Assembly (NCBI RefSeq): GCF_000411255.1
Contig: NZ_KE150412.1
Location: forward strand, 1,501,294-1,565,293
Source of the DNA: Paenibacillus sp. HGH0039
Lineage (GTDB): Bacteria; Bacillota; Bacilli; Paenibacillales; NBRC-103111
Length of the DNA: 64,000 bases
Direction: 5' to 3'
The first letter of the stretch is position 1; every line of letters begins with the position of its first letter. The notes under the pieces were generated by a model. That model saw only the letters and a program-made list of their open reading frames with translations, searched no databases and was not told the origin of the DNA. Positions 29,080 through 38,348 of the stretch are shown one piece after another. The position numbers and the translations under genes are program-made.

Positions 29080-30587
29080 TGACCGGAGCTCCATCCTTCA
29101 AGCGCCGCATCCAGGTGCGACAGCGCCTCTTCCGTTTTGCTCTGCGAATCCCGGAGCCAGGCTTCCTGGGTTTGCTGACGGCTGCGGCGGTCTGCGATCG
29201 TGCTGCGGATTTCGTCCGGGGCAGGTCCCCCGGGCAGGGTGCGGATGTAGACGAAATGGACAGGGTCCAGCGAGCTGCGGAACGCTTCTTCTGTAATCGA
29301 CAAGTCGCGGCCGATCACCTGACGGGCAATCTCGTTAACCATATCCAGCGATATTTCGTTGGCGGCCAGCCCTTCGGATACCGCGCGTTTCACGACTCCG
29401 CTGACGATGTGGTGGGCTTTGCGGAAAGACAGGTTGTCGGTCCGCACCAGAGTATCGGCAAGTTCGGTCACCGTAGCAAAGCTGCCTTCCGTCCGCTTGC
29501 GCAGCACATCTTTGTCCACGTGAATCGTACCGATGACGCAGGATAGAAGGCGGTACATCTGATCGAGGACAGCCAGAGCTTTCCATGCGTACGGCTGCAT
29601 GTCGTCTTCGGTGTCGACGATGTCGCCGAACGGCGTGTTGTGCATCATCGTCAGTACGGTCTGGGTGTTCCCCACGCAGCTCGAAAGAAGCGAGCGCATG
29701 TGTTCGAACGAGACGGGATTGCGTTTTTGCGGCATGATCGACGAAATCTGGACGTACGGGTCGGCTACGCGCAGCACACCGAATTCCTGTGTGCACCACA
29801 GCAGGAAATCTTGGGAAGAGCGGCCGAGATTAATGGCGGCCAGCTGTACGGCCGTCGCAATCTCACCGACATAATCGGCCCCGCCGATGGCGTCGTAGGA
29901 GTTATAGATCAGCTCGTCGAAGCCGAGCAGTTCCTGCATTCTCTCCCGGGAGATATTGAACCCGGAAGTGGTCAAAGCGGCGGAGCCCATGCTGCTGCGG
30001 TTGCAGTTGGCGTAGGCGGCCTGCAGACGGCGCACATCCCGGTCGAGCGAATCCGCCACCGCCATGATGTAATGAGCGAGCGTTGTCGGCTGCGCCTGCT
30101 GGGTGTGCGTGTAGCCGATCATGATCGTTTCGGCGTGTTCCTCGGCGAATGCGAGCAGTTGGCTTTTGAGGGCAAGCGCTCCCCGGATCGTCGTCTGGAG
30201 CTTCTCCCGGAGCACCATCCGGTAAATCGAGATGCCCATATCGTTGCGGCTGCGGGCCAGATGGAGATTGCCGGCGATGTCTCCGGCCGCTTCCAGCAGG
30301 TCGCTTTCCACTTGGAAGAACAGGTCCTCGAACTGTCCCGTGTACTCGGCTTGACGCAGCCCTTCCAGATTCAGTCCGCGGATCGCGTCCGCAATTTGCG
30401 ACGCTTCCTCTTCGGTAACGAGCCCCTGGTCTTTAAGCATAATCAGGTGCGCTTTATTGATTGCCATCATCGGGCCGAGAAGACTTGCTTTCGCTTCATT
30501 GAAAGCGGGTTTAAGCACAGCTTCCGTATAGGTCAGCCCGGGAAAGACGGCGCCTTCTTCCTGTAAAATCTGTTCGCGGTTTCTCAT
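29076..30587 (-). CDS. Argininosuccinate-lyase-like enzyme of the fumarase/aspartase superfamily
   Basis: A 503-residue protein with the superfamily signature SSIMPQKRNPVSFEHMRS near its middle, HLARSRNDMG and GYTHTQQAQPTTLAHY, all typical of argininosuccinate lyase. The family splits C-N (or C-O) bonds with release of fumarate. No argG or other arginine gene is nearby; instead it is locked between a creatininase-family gene and a sugar kinase and coupled to the latter, so its natural substrate is probably another succinyl- or malyl-type conjugate. It is about 40 residues longer than usual ArgH. ATG 30587 has AGGAGG 10 bases upstream. Confidence 0.8.
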   Translation of the reverse strand: MRNREQILQEEGAVFPGLTYTEAVLKPAFNEAKASLLGPMMAINKAHLIMLKDQGLVTEEEASQIADAIRGLNLEGLRQAEYTGQFEDLFFQVESDLLEAAGDIAGNLHLARSRNDMGISIYRMVLREKLQTTIRGALALKSQLLAFAEEHAETIMIGYTHTQQAQPTTLAHYIMAVADSLDRDVRRLQAAYANCNRSSMGSAALTTSGFNISRERMQELLGFDELIYNSYDAIGGADYVGEIATAVQLAAINLGRSSQDFLLWCTQEFGVLRVADPYVQISSIMPQKRNPVSFEHMRSLLSSCVGNTQTVLTMMHNTPFGDIVDTEDDMQPYAWKALAVLDQMYRLLSCVIGTIHVDKDVLRKRTEGSFATVTELADTLVRTDNLSFRKAHHIVSGVVKRAVSEGLAANEISLDMVNEIARQVIGRDLSITEEAFRSSLDPVHFVYIRTLPGGPAPDEIRSTIADRRSRQQTQEAWLRDSQSKTEEALSHLDAALEGWSSGQ

Positions 30588-30645
30588 GCGGTCCATTCCT
30601 CCTAGTGGTACTTTCTATATGTTTATGACAGGCAAGCGGTGTGGT

Positions 30646-31392
30646 TCAGGGAGCGGGCCGGCCTAGCCAGTTCGCAATGAGGGCGTTCATGTTGGCCGTG
30701 ACCTCGCCTACAATCCAATCGCCCGCTTGAAGAGAAGTCTGACGGATGTGACCCGTGTAGCCCGCCCAGCCTTCCGGCGTGCCTTCCACCAATACGTAAG
30801 GCATCGGGGAAAGCGGAGGAGGCGGAGTCAATTCCGCATCTTCTTCCGATACATGAACCAGGTCGGGACGGAACGCTTTGACAGCGGACATTTCGTAAGG
30901 CCCGCCGTGTCCTCTTCCTGTCGTCCCTTGAAAAAATCCGAGCTTTTCCGGAGCGTCCGCAGCAGCCAGCTGCCACCAGTTGATCAGGAGAAAGCTTGCA
31001 TCCTTCCAGCGGGAAGTTACTTCCTCGGCAACCGTCCTGGAGGCTCCAATGTTGCCGTCATGGGCGTTGAGCAGCACGATTCGTCTGAATCCCGAACGGC
31101 AGATGCCTTCCAGCACATCGCTCAAATACCGGTGAAACACGGCCGGATCGATGGATATGGTGCCGGGATAATCCCCCGTTTTGCCCGGACATGCCGTGTA
31201 AGGAATGGCCGGATAAACGAGGGGTTTTAACCCCGGGTCAATAAGTCCCGCGAAGCCTTGGGCGAGAAAAAAATCCGTCCCCAGCGGAGAATGCGGACCG
31301 TGGTACTCGAAGCTTCCCAGCGGAACGACCGCAAAGGCGGCATTCCTGAAAGCGGACTCGGCATGCCTTCCGTGGATATCTAGGGCCTTCAT
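30646..31392 (-). CDS. Creatininase-family amidohydrolase
   Basis: A 248-residue member of the creatininase/MftE fold. Metal-binding patterns VPLGSFEYHGPHSPLGTD near residue 24 and LLNAHDGNIGA are present, plus GRGHGGPYEMS. The family hydrolyses cyclic amides or small amide bonds with two divalent metals; here the substrate is unknown but may be an amide of the imported conjugate. ATG 31392 is chosen because GGAGG lies 7 bases upstream. It precedes the lyase gene by 58 bases. Confidence 0.85.
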   Translation of the reverse strand: MKALDIHGRHAESAFRNAAFAVVPLGSFEYHGPHSPLGTDFFLAQGFAGLIDPGLKPLVYPAIPYTACPGKTGDYPGTISIDPAVFHRYLSDVLEGICRSGFRRIVLLNAHDGNIGASRTVAEEVTSRWKDASFLLINWWQLAAADAPEKLGFFQGTTGRGHGGPYEMSAVKAFRPDLVHVSEEDAELTPPPPLSPMPYVLVEGTPEGWAGYTGHIRQTSLQAGDWIVGEVTANMNALIANWLGRPAP

Positions 31393-31557
31393 GTTGTCCC
31401 CTCCGGTTTCTTTGGTTTGTTCCTGCTGCCGGATCAAGCCGACCGCGATAGAACGGAGGATCGGAAGATCCCCCGCTGCGGTCTTTCTTCATTTAAATAA
31501 GGAGTGAATCATCGGGCTTTTTGAAATAAAAGAACGGTATAAGTTCAATTGCCAAGC

Positions 31558-34110
31558 TTACTGCTTCAAGCTGATCATGTTCACGAACATCCGGATGGAA
31601 CCCGGAACAAGGCTCGGCATTTCACGGTACCAGACAAGCGAGCTGTACGTATACGTGCCTTTGCCGTAATCGGCGGACAGGAAGGTGCCCGTAAATTCTT
31701 TTTCGCCCGGATCGCCGTTGGAAATCAGTTCGGTGTATTCTTTACCCCACTCAGCCGGATTGTAGGCCGAACGGTCCTGAATCCAGTTCTGCCAGTCGGC
31801 GTCCGTAATTTTGTTCGGCGTATTGAAGATCTTGTGATCCGGCGCCAGCATGGTTACCTTCGAATTCTCGTCCGTTACCCTCCATTGAATGAGAGGCTGG
31901 CCGATTTTGATCGGGTACGGCGCGAGGTCCGGCGTCCATTTGTCTTCCGGCTTGTGATACTGAACGACCAGGTTGCCGCCGTTTTTCGCGTAATCAAGCA
32001 GACGCTGGTTGCTCGGAATCAGTTCCGGACGGAACGCGTAAGCGCGAATGCCGAGCACGATCGTATCGTATTGGGACAGATCCCCGAACTGGATCGCTTT
32101 CGCATCCAGGTTCGTCACGTTAACGCCTACCTGGCGCAGAACGGCGTCGATATTGTCAAAACCGCTGGAAACATAGCCGACTTTAAGATCCTTCGACACG
32201 TTAAGGTCAAAAGCTTGAATCGTTAAAGTCGCCGGTTTCACGTAATAAGTCGTTCCGATATGCGGGTACGTAATGACCTGCACCGTCCGGCTTGTGTCGG
32301 TCTGGCCTTCTTTGGCCACGGCGGAAATGTCCACCTTGCCCGGTTTCACGCCCTTCGGCGCTTTAACGGTAAACTCGATGGCTTTCGTTTCGTTCTTCGC
32401 CGCAAAGCTTACGTCCTGGGAAGCGGGCTCGACCGTCCAGCCTTCCGGAGCTTTCAGCGCAACGGTCGTTTTGGAAGCTCCCGGCGCGTAATTGCGGGCG
32501 GTTACTTTAACCGGTACGGCTTCGTCCGGCTTAAGCGTGTTGAACACGGCCGCTTCCGGGCTGAGGGTCAAGGACGTTGCCGGAAGAACGGCAACCGCAT
32601 TGTCCGGTACCGCATGGACCGCTGCCTGCGTGCCGTAGGCTGTGTATGTAACATCAGCGCTGATGAGCGGCAGGGCGTACGGGTTGAAGTCGGCGACTTT
32701 CGCCGGAACGGTCACTTCGAACTCGGTTTTGACCGTCTGGTTGTAACCCAGTTTCTTGAACTCGGCGTCGCCCGCCGGCTTGGCTGTCCAGCCTTCGGGA
32801 ACATTCAGCTTCATCGCGATGTCCGAGATATCCACGCTGCCGCCGCTGTGTGCGGTGACTGCCACCTTCGCCGTTTGTCCGGCTACAAGCTCGCCCGATA
32901 CGGGCTTCACTTTAACGGTCAGAGAGGCCGCTTCCATGCTCGCTTTGTTAAGCTGATCGGTTTTCACCTGCAGCCTATGAAGGAGATCAGTTTTAACTGA
33001 AGAATCTAAAGTGGATTTTTCCACATTTTCAATCGCTGACTTCACGTCCGCCTTCATTTCATGAACCTCGCGTGCGACGTTCGCGAATTTAGGATAGGCG
33101 GCGATGACTTCATTGGCATCCTGCTGCAGGGTTTTCAGATCTTTGACGATCTTGTTGTCTTTGCCTTTGGTGTCCAGCTCTTTGGCAAGATCTTCGAACG
33201 TAAAGGAAATGCCGTCGAAGAGCGAGCTGCTTTTTGAAACGGCTGTCTTGTTATCCCCGGCGGTCCCTGCCAGCTTGTAATAAGAATTGCCGGGACCTTC
33301 ATCTACATGGCGGCCCATGCCTTGGCTTTTGTGCATAAAACGCGATTCTTCCCCCAACTGCGAGTAGGAAGCTCCGTAAATTTCGTTATAGTCACCGACC
33401 GGAAGGGCGACATCGTAATCCTTGTCCGTGGCCGGCAGGTACAGTTTCTTCGGCTGCCATACGGCGAGGCCTTCTTTAAGCTGCGCCGGGAAAATAGCCG
33501 GATTGCCCGCGTCTTTGAACGCCCGTACCGTCAGAACGTTGATGGCCCGGTGATGACCGTGAGTGGAATCTTCGTTCAGGAAAGCGGGAATCAGGATGTC
33601 CGGCCGTTTCTGGCGGATTTGGCGGATCAACCGTTCGTAGGCGACGGATTCGCCCCACTTCTCCAGCGTTTCGTCCGGGCTTTTGGAAAAGCCGAAATCG
33701 TAGATCGGATCGTCGAGCTTCACGCTAAGGTTCGCCAGCGTAATGTTCGTGATTTTGGAAGCTTCCTGCAGTTCCCGGGTCCGGATAATGCCGAGGGCAT
33801 TGCCGAGCTCGCTGCCGATTTCGTTCTGTCCGCCCTCTCCGCGGTTGGCGATGACACTGGAGGTGTCGACCCCTTGACCGAGAGATACATACGCGAGTGT
33901 AGCACTGTGCTCATCGTCGGGGTGAGCCCCCGTATTCATGGCACTGGCGATTGTGGTGAGCGGCTTGATTGATTTCCAGAGATCGACAACCCCTCTGTCG
34001 GCCGACGCTGTCTGCGGCGCCGCCGGTAAGGCGACGGTTCCGACAACCGTCAGCGAGACGGCGGCTGCCACCCACTTTTTCATCCATCTGTTTGCACTTG
34101 CTTGACTCAA
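31558..34110 (-). CDS. Large secreted PIG-L-family deacetylase with NEW3-type domains
   Basis: An 850-residue exported protein. A signal peptide (basic start, hydrophobic core, cleavage near TASA at about residue 37) is followed by a PIG-L catalytic domain with AHPDDEH at 62-68 and STHGHHRAIN as second metal site. Residues about 390-600 hold two alpha-galactosidase NEW3-like beta domains (PEGWT repeated). The C-terminal 230 residues resemble a GATase-like fold (DTIVLGIRAYAF). It would act outside the cell on an N-acetylated glycan or conjugate. TTG start with GAGGAG 6 bases upstream. Confidence 0.85.
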   Translation of the reverse strand: MSQASANRWMKKWVAAAVSLTVVGTVALPAAPQTASADRGVVDLWKSIKPLTTIASAMNTGAHPDDEHSATLAYVSLGQGVDTSSVIANRGEGGQNEIGSELGNALGIIRTRELQEASKITNITLANLSVKLDDPIYDFGFSKSPDETLEKWGESVAYERLIRQIRQKRPDILIPAFLNEDSTHGHHRAINVLTVRAFKDAGNPAIFPAQLKEGLAVWQPKKLYLPATDKDYDVALPVGDYNEIYGASYSQLGEESRFMHKSQGMGRHVDEGPGNSYYKLAGTAGDNKTAVSKSSSLFDGISFTFEDLAKELDTKGKDNKIVKDLKTLQQDANEVIAAYPKFANVAREVHEMKADVKSAIENVEKSTLDSSVKTDLLHRLQVKTDQLNKASMEAASLTVKVKPVSGELVAGQTAKVAVTAHSGGSVDISDIAMKLNVPEGWTAKPAGDAEFKKLGYNQTVKTEFEVTVPAKVADFNPYALPLISADVTYTAYGTQAAVHAVPDNAVAVLPATSLTLSPEAAVFNTLKPDEAVPVKVTARNYAPGASKTTVALKAPEGWTVEPASQDVSFAAKNETKAIEFTVKAPKGVKPGKVDISAVAKEGQTDTSRTVQVITYPHIGTTYYVKPATLTIQAFDLNVSKDLKVGYVSSGFDNIDAVLRQVGVNVTNLDAKAIQFGDLSQYDTIVLGIRAYAFRPELIPSNQRLLDYAKNGGNLVVQYHKPEDKWTPDLAPYPIKIGQPLIQWRVTDENSKVTMLAPDHKIFNTPNKITDADWQNWIQDRSAYNPAEWGKEYTELISNGDPGEKEFTGTFLSADYGKGTYTYSSLVWYREMPSLVPGSIRMFVNMISLKQ

Positions 34111-34187
34111 TCGCTTCTCCTCCTCAGGCGTAAAAGTGGCGGCAGGAATCCTGCATGACTCCCTGCCTTTATCAAAATCGCGGCGGA

Positions 34188-34215
34188 CGCGGCGTTCCGC
34201 GGGGGAACGGCCGCG
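34188..34215 (-). other. Strong intercistronic hairpin between permease and deacetylase genes
   Basis: CGCGGCGTTCC (34188-34198) pairs with GGAACGGCCGCG (34204-34215) with one bulge. No T-run follows on the minus strand, so it is more likely an mRNA-stabilising or partial-attenuation structure than a terminator. Confidence 0.55.
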
Positions 34216-34243
34216 ACCTTACGATAATGAACCGTAGCTCGGG

Positions 34244-35989
34244 TCAGATAGCGGACCCGGCGTTGCCGCCGGTCAGCTTCCTGGAAACGAAAAGAACGAG
34301 AATGATCATGACAATCTGCAAGACTCCGTAGGCGCATGCCGTACCGAATTCGAACGCGTACATGCGCTGGAAAATTTCAACCGACATAGGTGTCGTGTTA
34401 TTCGTGTACAGAAGGATCGACGCTACGAACTCGCCGAGGCCCTCCACCATGGCCAGCAGCGTTCCCGCGAGAATACCGCTCAGGGCCATCGGGAAGACAA
34501 CCCGCCGGAAGCTGTACCACCAGGACGCTCCAAGGTTGCGCGCCGCTTCCTCTACCGAGCTGTCCATCTGCATCAGAGTCGAGGATGTCGACCGGAAGAT
34601 CAGCGGCAGATGACGGACGAAATAAGCGAGCGGTAAAATCCAGAAGCTGCCGATCAGTACCTGGTTGAACGAGAATACGTTCGGCTCACTGAAGGCCGTG
34701 ATCAGGTTGACGGCTACGACCGTACCCGGCAGCGCCCATGGCAGCATGATCAGGATGTCGAGCAGCGTTTTGCCCTTGAATTTCATCCGGACGATAGCGT
34801 AAGCCGCCGCAACGCCGAAGAGCAGGTTGCCGATGGTCGCCACGAAGCTCATCTTGAAGCTGTTGGCGATCGGGCGCCATGTTTTCGGATCGGTAAACAG
34901 GTCTTTAAAGTGCTGGAGCGTATACTCCGGCGGAAGGACCTGGACCGTCCATGTACTGTCTTCGGAGAAGGAAAGCAGGACGATGACGAGAATCGGCAGC
35001 ATCAGCACAAGAGTGGCGATAAAGGACAGCACCATCGCCGTGTACTTGCCCGCCTTGCTTTTCACTTCGGTCCGGTGGACGCTGACGCCTTTGCTCATGT
35101 TCTGATAGTTCCGCGCGTTCTGGTACCAGCGCATCATGATCAGGAACAGGATCGACACGATCGACAGCAGGGTCGATTGAGTCGCCGCCATGTCCAGGTC
35201 CCCGTTCGTTCGGGACAAGTAAATCTGCATGGTGAGCGTCCGGTCGATCCCGAACACGAGCGGCGCCGTATAGGACGCCATCGAGATCATGAAGACGAGC
35301 AGCGAAGCCGCGATAATGGCCGGCGTGAGCATCGGCAGGATGACTCTGCGCCAGATAAGCAGGCGTCCGGCGCCCAGATTGGCCGCCGCTTCTTCCAGCG
35401 ACGGGTCCAGACCTCTGATAGCGGTGGACGCCGTCATATAGAAATAGGTGTACATCGTGAACGTATGGACGACGATGACCCCCCAGATGCCCTTAAGCGC
35501 AAGCGGCGCGTGATCCAGGTCAAAAAGCTTCTGCAGCGCGCGCGGGATAATGCCGCTGTCCCCGTACAGGAACGAGAAGGACAGCACCCCGATCAGGGGC
35601 GGAAGAGCCATCGGCACAATCGCGAGGACGGACAAAATTTTGCGTCCCGGAAACTCGTAGCGCTCCAGCAGGAACGCCATCGCGACACCGACGATACCGC
35701 AGGTGATCACGCTGAGTACGGAGATGTAAACGCTGTTCCACAGCGCTTCCAGATTCGATGTATGATCAAGACTGAAGAAGCGGGCATAATTTTTGAACGA
35801 AAAAGCCCCTTCCAGCTTCACACTCTGTAAAAACGTCTGAAAAAACGGATAAATGACATAGGCAAGCAAAATCAGAAACAACGGCGCGATGAGCACATAG
35901 ACGAAGTAAGGCGACGTCGTGATCGTGGTCCATCGGCTGTTCGGACGGATGGCCGGCTGCTGCTTGGCTTGCGGTTTGTTCGTCTGCAC
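34244..35989 (-). CDS. Fused two-domain ABC transporter permease (ferric/thiamine/sugar-phosphate type)
   Basis: A 581-residue membrane protein with two copies of the binding-protein-dependent permease domain, about 12 spans. Each copy has an EAA loop for the ATPase: EEAAANLGAGRLLIWRRV and EEAARNLGASWWYSFRRV. This FbpB-like fused architecture is seen in importers for ferric iron, thiamine, phosphonates and sugar phosphates. It lies 13 bases after the ATPase gene and follows the lipoprotein gene, completing an importer. Confidence 0.9.
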   Translation of the reverse strand: MQTNKPQAKQQPAIRPNSRWTTITTSPYFVYVLIAPLFLILLAYVIYPFFQTFLQSVKLEGAFSFKNYARFFSLDHTSNLEALWNSVYISVLSVITCGIVGVAMAFLLERYEFPGRKILSVLAIVPMALPPLIGVLSFSFLYGDSGIIPRALQKLFDLDHAPLALKGIWGVIVVHTFTMYTYFYMTASTAIRGLDPSLEEAAANLGAGRLLIWRRVILPMLTPAIIAASLLVFMISMASYTAPLVFGIDRTLTMQIYLSRTNGDLDMAATQSTLLSIVSILFLIMMRWYQNARNYQNMSKGVSVHRTEVKSKAGKYTAMVLSFIATLVLMLPILVIVLLSFSEDSTWTVQVLPPEYTLQHFKDLFTDPKTWRPIANSFKMSFVATIGNLLFGVAAAYAIVRMKFKGKTLLDILIMLPWALPGTVVAVNLITAFSEPNVFSFNQVLIGSFWILPLAYFVRHLPLIFRSTSSTLMQMDSSVEEAARNLGASWWYSFRRVVFPMALSGILAGTLLAMVEGLGEFVASILLYTNNTTPMSVEIFQRMYAFEFGTACAYGVLQIVMIILVLFVSRKLTGGNAGSAI

Positions 35990-36002
35990 GGGCGCACCCT
36001 CC

Positions 36003-37085
36003 TTATTCTACGAAATAGACGCTTTCCTTCGGGACGGCAAAAGCGATATCCTCATCACGGTGGCGCATGCGCTGGCCGGGGCCGATAAACATCGCTTTAA
36101 TCGGCAGCGTGCCGACCTGCGCGACGTAGTTGACGCTCACGCCCGTAAATTCCGACATCAGCACTTTGCCGGCCAGAATGTTCTCCAGGCCTCTCTCCGA
36201 AGCCGCGGCCTCGCGGATCGATTCCGGACGGACCGAAACCGTCACCTTGCTGCCCTGTGCCAACCGGCACTCGGGCGAAGCGTTGGCGGCAAATCCCGTG
36301 ATAAGCGTGTCGGACGAGGTTCGGACGTACACCGTGTCGCCTTCCAGGCGCTCCACGGTCCCTTCCCACAGATTCGACTCCCCGATAAAGGAAGCGACGA
36401 ACCGGTTGACGGGACGGTTGTAAATGTCGTGCGGAGTGCCGATCTGCTGCACGACGCCGTCTTTCATGACCATGATCCGGTCGGACATGGACATGGCCTC
36501 GGCCTGGTCATGCGTGACATAAATCGTCGTAATGCCGAGCTCCAGCTGTAAGCGCTTAATTTCGAGGCGCGTCTCTTCCCTCAGCTTCGCGTCGAGGTTG
36601 GACAGCGGCTCGTCAAGCAGGAGAATATTCGGTTCGATCACCAAGGCTCGGGCCAGTGCCACCCGCTGCTGCTGCCCGCCGGACAACTGGTCGATTCTGC
36701 GGTCGCCGTATCCGTCCAGGTGGACGAGCTTCTGGGCGCGCGTCACCTTATCCATAATTTCCGCCTTGGACTGTTTGCGGACTTGGAGACCGAAAGCAAT
36801 ATTCTCGAACACGGTCATGTGCGGAAACAAGGCGTAGTTCTGAAACACCATACCGGTGTTGCGTTTGTTCGGAGGCGTATACGTCACGTTGTTCTCGCCG
36901 AACATGATCCGTCCCTCCGTCGGATAATAGAAACCGGCGATCATGCGGAGCGTTGTCGTTTTGCCGCAGCCGCTGGGTCCGAGAAACGTGAAGAATTCGC
37001 CCGGCTGGATGTGGATGTCGACGTTTTCAACGCCGCGTGCGCCGTTAAACTGTTTGCTTACTTTATCGAGCTTGACTTCTATCAA
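36003..37085 (-). CDS. ABC transporter ATP-binding protein (PotA/FbpC type)
   Basis: A 360-residue importer ATPase. Walker A GPSGCGKTT, Q-loop FQNYALFPH, signature LSGGQQQR, Walker B ILLLDEPLSNLD and the H-loop VTHDQAEA are all intact. A C-terminal TOBE-type domain starts near residue 285 (VTVSVRPESI), common in spermidine, ferric and phosphonate importers. It energises the fused permease encoded 13 bases downstream. Confidence 0.93.
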   Translation of the reverse strand: MIEVKLDKVSKQFNGARGVENVDIHIQPGEFFTFLGPSGCGKTTTLRMIAGFYYPTEGRIMFGENNVTYTPPNKRNTGMVFQNYALFPHMTVFENIAFGLQVRKQSKAEIMDKVTRAQKLVHLDGYGDRRIDQLSGGQQQRVALARALVIEPNILLLDEPLSNLDAKLREETRLEIKRLQLELGITTIYVTHDQAEAMSMSDRIMVMKDGVVQQIGTPHDIYNRPVNRFVASFIGESNLWEGTVERLEGDTVYVRTSSDTLITGFAANASPECRLAQGSKVTVSVRPESIREAAASERGLENILAGKVLMSEFTGVSVNYVAQVGTLPIKAMFIGPGQRMRHRDEDIAFAVPKESVYFVE

Positions 37086-37185
37086 GTGGAATCCCTCCTA
37101 GAAAGTAAAACTTCCCTACCTATCCGTACGTCTCTCCCGCCGGCACAAAGGCACAAATCGTATCATGTGCCCGGCCTAAACGGGC

Positions 37186-37209
37186 CCGGATGGGGCTTCC
37201 CCCACCCGG
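37186..37209 (-). other. Intercistronic hairpin after the binding-protein gene
   Basis: CCGGATGGGG (37186-37195) can pair with CCCCACCCGG (37200-37209). No T-run follows on the minus strand. Such structures often protect the upstream binding-protein mRNA and lower downstream expression. Confidence 0.5.
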
Positions 37210-37228
37210 ATCTGTCAGGCTTCGGGCT

Positions 37229-38317
37229 TTATTTCTTGCCTTTGCCCTTAATGTTTTCATCCCAGTACTGCATCCACTCTTTTTCTTTGGAGGCCAGTAC
37301 TTTCCAATCGAGCTGCAGCGGTTTCGTTTCGATTCCTTTCAGCCAAGCCGGGAATTCATCCTTGTTGATGTCCGTCCGAGTCGGGATCTGGAACAGCTTT
37401 TCCGCTTTCTTCTTCAGTTCTTCTTTATCGAAAAGGAACTCGTAAAATTTCTTGGCGGCGTCCATGTTTTTGGCGCCTTTGACAATACCCACTCCGTCTA
37501 CGAGGATCGGAGCGCCGCTGGCCGGATAAATGAAATCGAACGGCTGCTTTTTCATTTCCTTCTGAATCAGGATATCTTGGAGGTTCCAGAGGGAAAGCGT
37601 ACCTTCCTGACGAGCCATTTTCAGATACAGGTTGGTCGGATCCTGCGTGTATTCCTTCGTGTTCGCGTCCAGCTTCTTGAGCCAGTCGTAGCCCTTCTGC
37701 GGATCCGCAGGGTCCTGGCGGTAAATCATAGAGGAATAGATCGTGCGCATCGTACCGGACGCCATAACGCCGCGGATCAGAAGCTTATCTTTATATTTCG
37801 CGTCCAGCAGCTCATCCCAGTCCTTCGGAGCATCTTCTTTCTTCAGCGCCTGGGAGTTGTACATGATCACTTCGGGCAGGAGCATTTCGCCGTACCAGCG
37901 GTCCTGGGCGTCTTTGTTCTCGGCCGCGACGTTATCCGCGAAGGTCGGCTTATACGGCTCAAGAAGACCTTCCTCGGCTCCGGTTATGAAAGAGGACTGT
38001 GTGCCTCCCCACCAGAAGTCCGCCTGGGGATTCGATTTCTCGCCGCGGATACGCTCCAGAACCTGCTGGCCGCCCATCGTCATGACTTCCACGTCGATGC
38101 CCGGATTCTTTTCTTTGAATCTCGGCAAAATTTCGTCTACCACGTTCTTGTCGCGGGCGGTGTAAATCACGAGCTTCTGGGAACCGGAAGCGGCTCCTCC
38201 GCCGGCGCCTTCGGCACCCTTCTTCGCACCGTCGTCACCGCCGCCGCAGGCCGACAGGCCGACAGCCATTGCCGCGATAAGAGTCAAACTGGTCCATTTG
38301 GTCATCTTCTTTTTCAC
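37229..38317 (-). CDS. Extracellular solute-binding lipoprotein (FbpA/AfuA-like, SBP family 6)
   Basis: A 362-residue binding protein. The signal peptide ends in the lipobox GLSAC, so it is lipid-anchored. LVIYTARDKNVVDEILPRFKEKNPGIDVEV is the typical start of the ferric/sugar-phosphate/phosphonate binding family; the ferric tyrosine pair cannot be confirmed. A GTG start at 38317 is preferred (GGGGGAG 5 bases upstream). It is placed between the ROK regulator gene (31 bases) and the ATPase gene. Ligand unknown; the enzymes downstream suggest an amino-sugar conjugate. Confidence 0.9.
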   Translation of the reverse strand: MKKKMTKWTSLTLIAAMAVGLSACGGGDDGAKKGAEGAGGGAASGSQKLVIYTARDKNVVDEILPRFKEKNPGIDVEVMTMGGQQVLERIRGEKSNPQADFWWGGTQSSFITGAEEGLLEPYKPTFADNVAAENKDAQDRWYGEMLLPEVIMYNSQALKKEDAPKDWDELLDAKYKDKLLIRGVMASGTMRTIYSSMIYRQDPADPQKGYDWLKKLDANTKEYTQDPTNLYLKMARQEGTLSLWNLQDILIQKEMKKQPFDFIYPASGAPILVDGVGIVKGAKNMDAAKKFYEFLFDKEELKKKAEKLFQIPTRTDINKDEFPAWLKGIETKPLQLDWKVLASKEKEWMQYWDENIKGKGKK

Positions 38318-38348
38318 TTGTACTCCCCCTAGTTCTAGATTGTATCGT

